A stretch of 40,264 nucleotides of DNA, taken from Flammeovirgaceae bacterium BBD 1991-12. Lineage in GTDB: Bacteria; Bacteroidota; Bacteroidia; Cytophagales; Cyclobacteriaceae. Location of the stretch: contig LYSV01000149.1 in the NCBI GenBank assembly GCA_001657315.1, positions 1 to 40,264 on the forward strand. Direction: 5' to 3'. Positions 18,022 through 25,861 of this stretch are shown piece after piece. The notes beneath the pieces are model-generated. The model worked only from the letters and a program-made list of their open reading frames with translations, did no database searches and was not told where the DNA came from. The translations under genes and the position numbers were made by a program. Position 1 is the stretch's first letter, and the number at the start of each line of letters is the position of its first letter.

Positions 18022-18102
18022 ATTATTGTGCAATTTTCCCTTGTCGCATACCAGTGTATGCGTTCTATGCATTGATTTGGTCACTCGAAATTGCACAATA
18101 AT
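18022..18102. repeat. 81-base nested palindrome in the aspA leader
   Basis: Outer arms ATTATTGTGCAATTT (18022-18036) and AAATTGCACAATAAT (18088-18102) are perfect 15-base inverted repeats. Inside lies a second perfect hairpin, CGCATAC-CAGT-GTATGCG (18045-18062). The element sits just upstream of the aspA start and would fold in its mRNA. It may be a small non-coding mobile repeat (MITE-like) or a true leader control element; no T-run on the minus strand marks it as a terminator. Confidence 0.7.
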
Positions 18103-18153
18103 TTGATCAAATTCCTGAGTTACAGGTCAAAGATTCTCCGTATGTAAAAGGTT

Positions 18154-19026
18154 TTATTCTTCCAGGTTATTGTTCAATACCTGATTGATCTCCCTGAGTA
18201 TCTCATCAAGATCCTTTGCATTGGAGCGGAGCTCCTCAAAGTAGTACATTCGCTTGTCTTCGATGTTCAGGTCTTCATACCGGGTCAGGTTGACCAGTCC
18301 GAGGATCCGGGCCAGTGGGCTTCTGGCTTTATGAGAATTTAAATAAGCAAACTTCACCATGTCCTGGCTTTGCTCCCGGAGTTTTCTTGTTCTTGCCTCC
18401 AGTAATCCCTCCATTTGATGGTGTGCCTTAAGTATAGCTTCTTTTTGCTTTTGTATTTTGTCACGCTGTCTTTTGAGTTTTCGCTCGTACCGCAGATGTT
18501 CGGTTTTGAAAAGCACATAGCCAAAATAGATCAGCAGACTGCTGGTAAGGATGTTCAGGTAATAAGGTACCACCTGTCGCTCCAGTGGCATTACAGGCTC
18601 AACATATCCGTACAATACTTTAACAGCCATGTAAGTAGCCATACTTATCATGAACAACGAAGTATAATGCACCTTTTTCTCAAAGAACAGGACCGGGGTC
18701 AGTGCCGTAGCAAAGAAAAGAAAATCAAAGCCGCCGTTTTCACCATGATACAAACTGCCATAGACCTGCATGGTAATGGCAAAAAGAAAGAAGATATACC
18801 GTGATACGACGATGTACCCTCGGATATGTGCTACCAGAAGAAAGGAAAAAATGAGCATTTCACCCATGCATATCCAAAAAGAGGAGATGGCGTTGATCGT
18901 CAGAAGAAAAATGGCAATCCCCAATACCATTACAATGACCAGAATACTCATGATGTTGAATATTCTATAGATCCGATTGGCTTTAAAGGAAAGTGACGGT
19001 TTGGAAAAAAGTGGTTTGAACAACAC
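18154..19026 (-). CDS. Six-helix membrane protein with HisKA phospho-acceptor helix but no kinase ATPase domain
   Basis: The 290-residue protein has about six hydrophobic segments (roughly 22-44, 49-68, 74-90, 101-115, 121-141, 153-173), then a coiled coil rich in Lys, Arg and Gln (175-220) and a histidine-kinase dimerisation helix: FAYLNSHKARSPLARILGLV with candidate phospho-His H232. The helix hairpin ends with DLDEILREINQVLNNN and the protein stops there. The N, G1 and G2 boxes of the HATPase domain are absent, and I see none in the ~150 bases after the stop. It may be phosphorylated by another kinase, pass phosphate as an HPt-like relay, or dimerise with full kinases. A truncated kinase is the alternative. 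Confidence 0.75.
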   Translation of the reverse strand: MLFKPLFSKPSLSFKANRIYRIFNIMSILVIVMVLGIAIFLLTINAISSFWICMGEMLIFSFLLVAHIRGYIVVSRYIFFLFAITMQVYGSLYHGENGGFDFLFFATALTPVLFFEKKVHYTSLFMISMATYMAVKVLYGYVEPVMPLERQVVPYYLNILTSSLLIYFGYVLFKTEHLRYERKLKRQRDKIQKQKEAILKAHHQMEGLLEARTRKLREQSQDMVKFAYLNSHKARSPLARILGLVNLTRYEDLNIEDKRMYYFEELRSNAKDLDEILREINQVLNNNLEE

Positions 19027-19175
19027 TAAAAAATAGGATAATGCTAGCTAATGACCTTATTGTCAAGGCTTAAAATACAAATTAAGGTTTTATTTTAATA
19101 GCCAGCCAAACATAAATGTTAAGAATTACCTGATGGCTGCTACCTTTTTCATTATCCATTCCAACTGTACAAATT

Positions 19176-19208
19176 ATAAAATTGCAGCCATAAAGGCTGC
19201 AATTTTAT
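19176..19208 (-). terminator. Strong hairpin terminator after the small peptide gene
   Basis: ATAAAATTGCAGCC (19176-19189) and GGCTGCAATTTTAT (19195-19208) form a perfect 14-bp stem with a 5-base loop. On the minus strand the stem is GC-rich at the tip and ends in a T-rich arm, five bases beyond the peptide stop codon. It also works from the plus side. It shows that transcription of the peptide operon ends here, before the membrane-kinase-like gene. Confidence 0.8.
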
Positions 19209-19213
19209 AGTGA

Positions 19214-19333
19214 TTAACCACAAGGTACCACCCAGCACTTTAACCAACAATCATCACCACGGCATAAAGAATTAAACTTGTCCGTCTTTTTGCTTAAGAT
19301 CTCTTCAATAAGCTGCTCTTTTTTCGTTTTCAT
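19214..19333 (-). CDS. 39-residue Cys/Trp-rich peptide, candidate modified-peptide precursor
   Basis: This short frame starts at ATG 19333 and ends at TAA 19214-19216. The first 23 residues (KTKKEQLIEEILSKKTDKF and following NSL) look like a charged, helical leader. The last 16 are CRGDDCWLKCWVVPCG, with four Cys (24, 29, 33, 38), two Trp and a terminal Gly. Leader plus Cys-rich tail is the layout of ribosomally made, modified peptides or small bacteriocins. It lies 50 bases after the GRDP-like gene on the same strand and directly before a strong terminator, so both likely share one mRNA. I recognise no homologous family. Alternatives are a small metal-binding protein or a chance frame; the tight placement between gene and terminator argues against chance. 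Confidence 0.6.
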   Translation of the reverse strand: MKTKKEQLIEEILSKKTDKFNSLCRGDDCWLKCWVVPCG

Positions 19334-19383
19334 AATAGAATCATTAAATGTTTAAAATGCGCCTACTCTATTTTGTCAGGTTT

Positions 19384-19935
19384 TCAGCTTCCCCCTGTTT
19401 TGCTTTTTAATATTTGCAATTTCTCTATGTTTTCTTCGCTATATTTTTCAGGATAGAGTTCAAACCATTTTCTTACCGTTTCCTCTCCCAGATGATCGTA
19501 AGTGGTGCTCACGAGATCTTTAAGTTGCTTGAGAAATACTTCTTTGATCTTTTCCGGCTCTTCTTTTTTTTGCCGTTCCCTTTCCTGCTTTTCCTGATAA
19601 CTGGTGGGTGTGTGATGCACATAGCGACCGAAATATTTTCGGCAGAATTCATGATAATCCTTTGTGAATAGGATGAAATTATGCCACATCTCATCAATCA
19701 TCAATAAATCGCTATTGATAAAAATCCCTTCTTTCGATTTCCTTCCCAAATAGATAAACTTGAGGGTTTCGCTGAACAGATCAACTGCCTCTTCCTGACT
19801 TACATCGAACTTCTCCGTAAATCTGGAAATCACATTTTCGTTACGGTACTCCAATATCTCACGCAGGGAGGCTGAATTTTCTTGAGAAGACTGGTTGTTA
19901 AGTGACCTAACCGCTTCATTTGGATTTGTTTTCAT
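19384..19935 (-). CDS. GRDP-like (glycine-rich domain protein-like) protein
   Basis: A 183-residue cytoplasmic protein. The recognisable part is residues ~75-115, LMIDEMWHNFILFTKDYHEFC followed by FGRYVHHTPTSY, which matches the short conserved DExWHxFILFTxxYxxFC...FIHHxP pattern of GRDP-like (DUF1399-type) proteins. The N-terminal 25 residues are polar and probably disordered. A Lys/Glu-rich helix (QEKQERERQKKEEPEKIKE) follows, then a short C-terminal region. The conserved His and Cys residues could bind metal, but the family's biochemistry is unknown to me. It is the first gene of a likely two-gene operon with the Cys-rich peptide, and might serve that peptide. No transporter or known peptide-modifying enzyme is nearby. 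Confidence 0.7.
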   Translation of the reverse strand: MKTNPNEAVRSLNNQSSQENSASLREILEYRNENVISRFTEKFDVSQEEAVDLFSETLKFIYLGRKSKEGIFINSDLLMIDEMWHNFILFTKDYHEFCRKYFGRYVHHTPTSYQEKQERERQKKEEPEKIKEVFLKQLKDLVSTTYDHLGEETVRKWFELYPEKYSEENIEKLQILKSKTGGS

Positions 19936-20324
19936 GTTCTTAACTTTTTAAAATCTTATAACTAATAGATTTATGTTTTACTGTCGGATTTTAAACTGTT
20001 GTTAAAAAATTATTATATAATATTATCATTCAATTATATATCGATGACTGTAACGTTATAGAATATGATTTAAAAAATATTAAATTGTTTTAATTTCAGG
20101 TATATGTAGATGCTTTGTAGACTTTTATGAGGAGTGTAGTTACAGCACCCTCTGAGGTGACTCCCTTTGAGGCATCTGATCGGGTAGTGTTGGGTTTAAC
20201 AATCCTGCATGGAAATACATAAGCCAATACCGGGTAATGTGTCTTGCCTTGCGTTGGCCGTCACAAGTTTTTTAAATTGTTAATCCTACTGCCCTGACAG
20301 CATGCTGTATAATACTGTGCCAGA
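19936..20324. other. AT-rich gap between divergent units
   Basis: From 19936 to about 20110 the DNA is extremely AT-rich, as expected for the upstream region of the minus-strand GRDP-like gene; no clear TAnnTTTG element is visible there. From 20110 to 20324 the composition is ordinary but I find no plausible gene. Confidence 0.4.
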
Positions 20325-20383
20325 TTGTTGAGTAGTTTTTGTGATCTAAATTTGCACTCCTCCCAAAAAATTTATTACCTTCG
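20325..20383 (+). promoter_or_regulatory. Two tandem Bacteroidota promoters
   Basis: P1: TTG at 20325-20327, exactly 19 bases, then TAAATTTG at 20347-20354. P2: TTTG at 20351-20354, 21 bases, then TACCTTCG at 20376-20383, one mismatch from TAnnTTTG. The TTTG of the first -7 box doubles as the upstream box of the second. Transcripts would start near 20360 and 20390 and run into the structured RNA. Confidence 0.7.
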
Positions 20384-20389
20384 CATCTC

Positions 20390-20514
20390 TTTACAAATCT
20401 TCAAATTGAAGCTTATGTTGGTGCAGAATTATCATATCGGAATAATGACCGGGCCCAGGTGACCGAAACCTGGTGAAGTATAATTCTGCCCGGTCTCTCA
20501 GATCGGGTTTTTTT
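20390..20514 (+). ncRNA. Structured RNA candidate with intrinsic terminator
   Basis: A ~100-125 nt transcript is predicted between the tandem promoters and a terminator. A long-range stem joins GCAGAATTAT (20423-20432) to ATAATTCTGC (20480-20489), closing over a hairpin CCAGGT-GACCGAA-ACCTGG (20455-20473). ACCGGGC (20448-20454) can also pair with GCCCGGT (20488-20494), which overlaps the 5' arm of the terminator, so the folds exclude each other. No tRNA, tmRNA, SRP or known riboswitch core is recognised. It could be a free small RNA or an attenuator for the TPR-like gene at 20609. Confidence 0.5.
20489..20514 (+). terminator. Rho-independent terminator of the structured RNA
   Basis: CCCGGTCT (20489-20496) and AGATCGGG (20500-20507) form an 8-bp stem with one G-T pair and a CTC loop, followed by seven Ts. 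This is the best canonical terminator in the window. It precedes the TPR-like gene by 95 bases. Confidence 0.8.
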
Positions 20515-20608
20515 GTGCCATTTCCGGCACAGACCTTAATAGATTCTTACAAACACCGGCAAGGGAAAACCGAAGATCGGATCTTCCTCGCCACTAACTA
20601 TAACAATC

Positions 20609-21124
20609 ATGGCACTGACATTGGCAGATCAATACTACTTAAAGGCACTGGATGACTATGACTACGACCTGGAGGTAGTGGTGGAGAACCTGGGGTATGC
20701 TCTTGGCTATGATTCAGAGCATGCCGGTGCCAACCACCTGATGGGCAAACTGTACATGGAGAAGTTCAGGAAGTTTGACCTCGCGGAAGAATACTTCATA
20801 GCCTCGCTGGCATCGGAACCTTCCAATGTAGATGCATGTGAAAGCTACAGCCGGCTATTGATCCGTACAGGAAAATTTCCTGAGGCACTGAAGCTGATCA
20901 GGTATGCGTCAGGGCTAAGTGGAGCGGTGATCTCTAAATTCCTGCAATTGGAAGCCCTGGTACATGAATTACAGAAAGACTTTGGTAAGGCAAAGGAACT
21001 GTTGCAGGCAGCTGTTCTGGAGAGTTATGATTCTCACTACATCTATTTCCTGAACCAGGAGATCGACAGAGTGGAAAAGAAAATGTGCTTGTCCGGAGAG
21101 GTAAACTATGATTTTACAGGATAA
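20609..21124 (+). CDS. Tetratricopeptide-repeat-like protein
   Basis: A 171-residue, all-helical protein without signal peptide. Helix pairs with TPR-type residues recur at the 34-residue spacing: NHLMGKLYMEKFRKFDLAEE with YFIASLASEPSN (about 48-80), then SYSRLLIRTGKFPEALKLIR (85-105), and LVHELQKDFGKAKELLQAAV (120-140). The start at 20609 is followed at once by ALTLADQYYLKALDDYDY. It probably acts as a cytoplasmic protein-protein scaffold, partner unknown. Its leader holds the structured RNA and terminator, plus a further palindrome (GAAGATC-G-GATCTTC, 20572-20586), so its expression may be controlled by read-through. The next gene starts 151 bases on. Confidence 0.7.
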   Translation: MALTLADQYYLKALDDYDYDLEVVVENLGYALGYDSEHAGANHLMGKLYMEKFRKFDLAEEYFIASLASEPSNVDACESYSRLLIRTGKFPEALKLIRYASGLSGAVISKFLQLEALVHELQKDFGKAKELLQAAVLESYDSHYIYFLNQEIDRVEKKMCLSGEVNYDFTG

Positions 21125-21275
21125 GGGGGTGTCGGCAAGCAAATCATCTGAATACTTACGGGTGTTCAATTAGCCTGTTTGCACCCCTGTTTCTGAACAA
21201 TAGCTACCTCTGCCGGCTCACGGATTAGGCTTTTATTTGATAGGATAAATCAGGTTCTGATGAATTTTCAAGGAT

Positions 21276-22361
21276 ATGAAGATCACCTGCCCTGTAAAAG
21301 CCTTTTTCTACAGTGTCATGATGACTGCATTGCTGTTGATATCCTGCGAGGACGATGATATCCACAGGGATACGGAAAAGCCTACCATTACTGTTAATTC
21401 TCCTGTGGATGGTACATCTGTGGAATGCGGTGGTACTCTTTCAGTAAACGTGGACTTTAGCGACAATGAAAGGTTGAAAAGCATAGCGATACAATCTGCG
21501 GGCATGGGCATTGATGAGTCTGAAGCTCTGGATGGCATACCGACATACAATTTCACCCGGAACTTTGTGCTGGATGGGGTGGCCATTGGACCACATGTAC
21601 TTGTCATAGCCGCCACGGATATCCAGGGTAATGAGGCAGTTTTCGAAGTTGCTGTGAATGTGACCGAAGTTACTGCTCCTGAAGGAGAGGTATTTGCCAT
21701 AGGTGAAGTGGCCTGGTATGGCTGGAATCCCAAACTGGCCATGCCCATGGCACGGGATAGCGAAAATGAAGGATGGTATGAGATCACGCTGTTCAGTCCC
21801 GGGGGTACGGATGCAGGAGTGAAATTCATAGGGCAGCCGGTGTTGACTCCGGATAACTGGGGGCTTTTGGATAACGCTGACCCGGCAGGAGGCATGGTCA
21901 ACAGTGATGCCAGTGAGGCCATACTCATGCCAGAAAAGGGGTATCATGTAGTGCGGTTCAATCCCTCACTGTTGCAATATGAAATAACCGCAGTGGAAGA
22001 GGCTACCCTTCCGGCCCCGGTAGGGCAAATGCACCTGATGGGCTGTGGATTTGTTGATTATGACCTGTGCTGGCAGTTGGAAAAGGCCATACCCATGGCT
22101 CAGGATATTGATAACGAGTATCAGTTTGAAATAGAGATCGGATTCTCCGATGAGGTAGACCTGAAATTGAATGCCAACCAGGCATGGGATGAACATGACT
22201 GTGGCTTTAACGGTCATGATCCGCCGCCGGGAAATATAGTTTTTACGGAACTGAGCTGTGGTGATGGTACTCCCGATCTCAAATACAGGGACAGGGCCGG
22301 CACATATTTGATCATAATGGATCAGTATCTGCGAAGAGCTTCAGTGGTGAAAATAGAATAA
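21276..22361 (+). CDS. Surface lipoprotein with Ig-like and SusE/F-like carbohydrate-binding domains
   Basis: The 361-residue protein starts with a lipoprotein signal (lipobox LLISC, Cys24) followed by acidic residues (EDDD), which in Bacteroidota often direct surface export. Residues ~35-125 are an Ig-like domain (KPTITVNSPVDGTSVECGGTL...DFSDNERLKSIAI) of the DUF4625 type. Two repeats resembling SusE/SusF starch-binding-like domains follow: GEVFAIGEVAWYGWNPKLAMPMARD (about 135-235) and GQMHLMGCGFVDYDLCWQLEKAIPMAQD (about 250-361). Each repeat presents Trp or Tyr that could stack on sugars. It opens the second carbohydrate locus; the glycan is not readable. No SusC/D genes adjoin, which is unusual for this family. 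Confidence 0.72.
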   Translation: MKITCPVKAFFYSVMMTALLLISCEDDDIHRDTEKPTITVNSPVDGTSVECGGTLSVNVDFSDNERLKSIAIQSAGMGIDESEALDGIPTYNFTRNFVLDGVAIGPHVLVIAATDIQGNEAVFEVAVNVTEVTAPEGEVFAIGEVAWYGWNPKLAMPMARDSENEGWYEITLFSPGGTDAGVKFIGQPVLTPDNWGLLDNADPAGGMVNSDASEAILMPEKGYHVVRFNPSLLQYEITAVEEATLPAPVGQMHLMGCGFVDYDLCWQLEKAIPMAQDIDNEYQFEIEIGFSDEVDLKLNANQAWDEHDCGFNGHDPPPGNIVFTELSCGDGTPDLKYRDRAGTYLIIMDQYLRRASVVKIE

Positions 22362-22450
22362 TACAATAGTCTGGGTAGAGACAGGTTTACCTGGTCTTTA
22401 TCCACTTGTGGAATAACGATGATATGAGCATCAGTAACAATGAAAGACCC

Positions 22451-25400
22451 ATGTCAAGGACCAATATGTACTCCGTGCTGTGCCGGTGGTGTTTGGGATG
22501 GTTTTTTGTGTTGGTTGGGATGGCCTGTAGTACATCGGTTGGTGAACGGGCAGGCTCAAAAGAATCGTTGTTCCGTACTGTACCGGGTGAGGAATCAGGT
22601 GTGCTGTTTGAAAACACGATCGTGGAGAGCGCCGACCAGAATGGCATACTCTACGAATACCTGTACAATGGTGGTGGAGTAGCAGCCGGGGATCTGAATA
22701 GCGACGAGTTACCTGACCTTTACTTTGTGTCCAATCTTGAAAAAAACAGGCTGTACCTCAACCAGGGAAATCTGAGATTCCATGAGGTTACGGATGTATC
22801 CGGTGTTGGTGGAAACGCGGGTTTTCCTACCGGTGTGACCCTCGTAGATATCAATGCAGATGGCCTTCTGGATATATACGTATGCAAATCCGGGAAATAT
22901 TCCAATCCTCAATACCTCAAAAATGAACTTTACGTCAATCAGGGTTTGAATAGCGATGGCATTCCAACATTTCAGGAGCAGGCAGCCCGGTATGGGCTCG
23001 ACCTGCCCCATCACTCCACACAGGCGGCATTTTTTGATTATGACCGTGACGGAGACCTGGATATGTTCCTGCTGAATCATGGTGTTAAAATGTATGAGAA
23101 CCATGAGCTGCCGGTGCTGCTGGCTTCCAAAAATGAATGGCAGGCAGAAAAGCTGTATGAGAACAGGGGTGGGCATTTTAAAGATGTGAGCGACAAGGCA
23201 GGGATCATTCAGAATGCACTGGGTTTTGGGCTGGGAGTAGGTATTGGGGATGTCAACAACGACGGTTGGCCCGATGTACTTGTCAGTCATGATTTTTCCG
23301 AAAAAGACCACTTATACCTGAACCAAAAAGACGGAACTTTTCGTGAGGTGATCCGGCAAGCCACGGGTCATATCTCCTTCTTTTCCATGGGCAATGATTT
23401 GGCAGATTTCAATAACGACGGCTGGCTTGATTTTATGACCCTGGACATGGCCGGTGATAACAATTACGACATAAAGACCTCCATGAGCAGCATGGATCCT
23501 GATCAATTTTACAGGCTGGTAAACCAGGATCTTCACCATCAATACATGTTCAACTGCCTTCAGCTCAACAACGGTATTCCTGATAATTCGGGTATCCCAT
23601 TATTTTCAGATATTGCCCAGCTGGCCAGGGTTTCAAGCACAGACTGGAGCTGGGGGCCTCTGTTCTTTGATGCAGACAACGATGGTTTTAAAGATCTGTT
23701 TATCTCCAACGGGGTGAAGAGGGATTTCAGGAATAATGATTTTGCGCTCTACAAGCAAAAAGTCTTTAATGAGTTCTTCAATAATTTTCCGGATAATACT
23801 CATGAGAACAAACAGCGTGCCCGGCAATTGACCGAGCTGCTGATCGAAAAGATGCCGGAGAGGCCGCGCTCCAATTACTTTTTCAGAAATACCAATGGCT
23901 ACCGGTTCGAAAAAACATCCTGGGTAACGGATGAACCTAACGTGTCCAACGGTGCAGTTTACTCCGACCTCGATCTTGATGGTGATCTTGATCTGGTGTT
24001 GAATAACATGGATCAGCGCGCTTCAATATATGAAAACCTGAGCTCCGGGAGTACCCGGAATGGATTCATTCAGGTCCGGCTAAAGGGAAGTGATAAAGAC
24101 CCCTTTGGAACCGGCGCCCGCGTAACGATTGTCATAGAGGGAAATAAACAGCTTGTGGAGAACCATGGCAGCCGGGGTTTTCAGTCCTCTTCGGTTGGTC
24201 TCATTCATTTTGGTATTGGCAACGCATCTAAAGCAGACCTTATAGAAGTCCGCTGGCCCGATGGGCGGTGCAATGTACTGGAAGATGTAGCGGCAAATAC
24301 CCGGATCACCGTTAGCCATAATGAATCCATGGAACCTGTCAGTGATCGGGCTACTCCCGAGGCGTATGCCCTATTCAAAGATATCACTGCTCAAGCAGAG
24401 ATAGACTACCGGCATGTCGAAAATGAATTTGATGATTTCCGTAGGGAAAGCCTGCTACCGCACAGGATGTCTCGTTTTGGCCCAGCGTTGGCGGTAGCTG
24501 ATGTGAATGGAGACGGGCTTGAAGACATCTATGCCGGTGGAGCAGCAGGTACGGAAGGTCAGATCTTTTTGCAAATGCTGGGAAACTCCTTTCAACGATG
24601 GGAAACCACTGTTTTTTCTGAGGATGCAGCCTGTGAAGATGTATCAGCCCTGTTTGTGGATATGGATGGGGACGGTGACGCGGACCTTTACGTGGTAAGC
24701 GGTGGCAATGAATATGAATCCGGCAGTGTCTTTCTGAAAGATCGCATTTATGAAAACCGGTCAGGAACGTTTACAAAGCTTTCGTACCTGGACATGGGGG
24801 GTATGAGTGGTTCGGTAGTCAGCGCCTCTGATTTTGATAAAGATGGTGACCTGGACCTTTTTGTGGGAGGAAGACAGGAACCAGGCCATTACCCTGCTCC
24901 GGCATCAAGCTATCTTTACAGGAATACAAGCTCCAACGGCCGGATCTCATATGAAGTGCATCAGCACTTCGAAGCTCTGGGCATGGTCACAGACGTCACA
25001 TGGGCAGACCTGGATCAGGATGGCTGGAAAGACCTCCTGGCAGTTGGGGAATGGATGCACCCGGTCATTCTGCAGAATGACCATGGAATGCTGACTGATA
25101 AGACTCTTTCATCCGGACTGACCACCGAAAGGGGGTGGTGGAGAAGCGTGGTGGCCGCGGATTTTGACAGGGATGGAGATATTGATTTTGTGGCCGGTAA
25201 CAATGGACTTAACTACAAATACAAGGCTACCCGGGAAGCACCCTTTGAGATCTACCTTGACGATTTCGACCAAAACGATGCCGGTGATATCGTATTGGCC
25301 TATATGGAAAAGGGTACCCGCTTCCCACTGCGGGGCCGGGAGTGCAGCTCCGGACAGATGCCTTTCATAAAAAAAAAGTTTGCCACCTACCATGACTTTG

Positions 25401-25861
25401 GGAAAGCTTCACTGTCAGAAGTGTATGGCCGGGACAAGCTCAGAAAGGCTATGCACTTCAGTGTGACCAACTTTGCTTCCAGCTACTTTGAAAACCTTGG
25501 CCAGGGTAGATTTTCCTGTCAGGCTTTACCGCTTGAGGTACAGCAGTCGGCCATTAACTCCATACTTGTGAATGATTTTGACCATGATGGTGATCCTGAT
25601 CTGGTGCTCATGGGAAATTTTTACCCGGTTGAAGTGGAGACACCACGAAATGACGCAGGGTATGGCCATTTTCTGCGGAATGATGGCAATGGACAATTCA
25701 CCGCTGTGCCACCGTATGAAAGTAATTTGTATGCCATGGGCGATATACGTCATGCCCTCCCTGTTGGGCTAAGTGATGGTTCCAGCGCTATGGTGATCGC
25801 CAGGAACAATGATGCCCTGCAATTTGTCCAATCCAAAAATGAAAAGAATGACGACTTTTAG
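22451..25861 (+). CDS. FG-GAP/VCBS repeat lipoprotein with ASPIC/UnbV domain
   Basis: A ~1136-residue surface protein. The frame is open from 22406, but starts at 22451 or 22466 give a proper lipoprotein signal (LGWFFVLVGMACS). It contains many Ca-binding FG-GAP/VCBS blades (for example LVDINADGLLDIYV, FFDYDRDGDLDMFLLNHG, FVDMDGDGDADLYVVSGG, ASDFDKDGDLDLFVGG) arranged as two beta-propellers. Between them lies an ASPIC/UnbV segment (GARVTIVIEG, SRGFQSSSVGLIHFGIG, IEVRWPDG, about residues 550-620). Such proteins accompany glycan-use loci in Bacteroidota; their molecular role is unproven, with adhesion or polysaccharide binding suggested. Its end overlaps the GH30 gene by 23 bases, indicating one transcript. 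Confidence 0.87.
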   Translation: MSRTNMYSVLCRWCLGWFFVLVGMACSTSVGERAGSKESLFRTVPGEESGVLFENTIVESADQNGILYEYLYNGGGVAAGDLNSDELPDLYFVSNLEKNRLYLNQGNLRFHEVTDVSGVGGNAGFPTGVTLVDINADGLLDIYVCKSGKYSNPQYLKNELYVNQGLNSDGIPTFQEQAARYGLDLPHHSTQAAFFDYDRDGDLDMFLLNHGVKMYENHELPVLLASKNEWQAEKLYENRGGHFKDVSDKAGIIQNALGFGLGVGIGDVNNDGWPDVLVSHDFSEKDHLYLNQKDGTFREVIRQATGHISFFSMGNDLADFNNDGWLDFMTLDMAGDNNYDIKTSMSSMDPDQFYRLVNQDLHHQYMFNCLQLNNGIPDNSGIPLFSDIAQLARVSSTDWSWGPLFFDADNDGFKDLFISNGVKRDFRNNDFALYKQKVFNEFFNNFPDNTHENKQRARQLTELLIEKMPERPRSNYFFRNTNGYRFEKTSWVTDEPNVSNGAVYSDLDLDGDLDLVLNNMDQRASIYENLSSGSTRNGFIQVRLKGSDKDPFGTGARVTIVIEGNKQLVENHGSRGFQSSSVGLIHFGIGNASKADLIEVRWPDGRCNVLEDVAANTRITVSHNESMEPVSDRATPEAYALFKDITAQAEIDYRHVENEFDDFRRESLLPHRMSRFGPALAVADVNGDGLEDIYAGGAAGTEGQIFLQMLGNSFQRWETTVFSEDAACEDVSALFVDMDGDGDADLYVVSGGNEYESGSVFLKDRIYENRSGTFTKLSYLDMGGMSGSVVSASDFDKDGDLDLFVGGRQEPGHYPAPASSYLYRNTSSNGRISYEVHQHFEALGMVTDVTWADLDQDGWKDLLAVGEWMHPVILQNDHGMLTDKTLSSGLTTERGWWRSVVAADFDRDGDIDFVAGNNGLNYKYKATREAPFEIYLDDFDQNDAGDIVLAYMEKGTRFPLRGRECSSGQMPFIKKKFATYHDFGKASLSEVYGRDKLRKAMHFSVTNFASSYFENLGQGRFSCQALPLEVQQSAINSILVNDFDHDGDPDLVLMGNFYPVEVETPRNDAGYGHFLRNDGNGQFTAVPPYESNLYAMGDIRHALPVGLSDGSSAMVIARNNDALQFVQSKNEKNDDF

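Noticed and set aside
19083-19159. 25-residue minus-strand frame (DNEKGSSHQVILNIYVWLAIKIKP)-like stretch beyond the peptide terminator
   Set aside because: It lies after a strong terminator, has no promoter and no compositional sign of coding; probably chance.
20420-20500. SRP (4.5S) RNA or TPP/cobalamin riboswitch
   Set aside because: The conserved SRP domain IV core and the known riboswitch cores are not present; only generic stems are visible.
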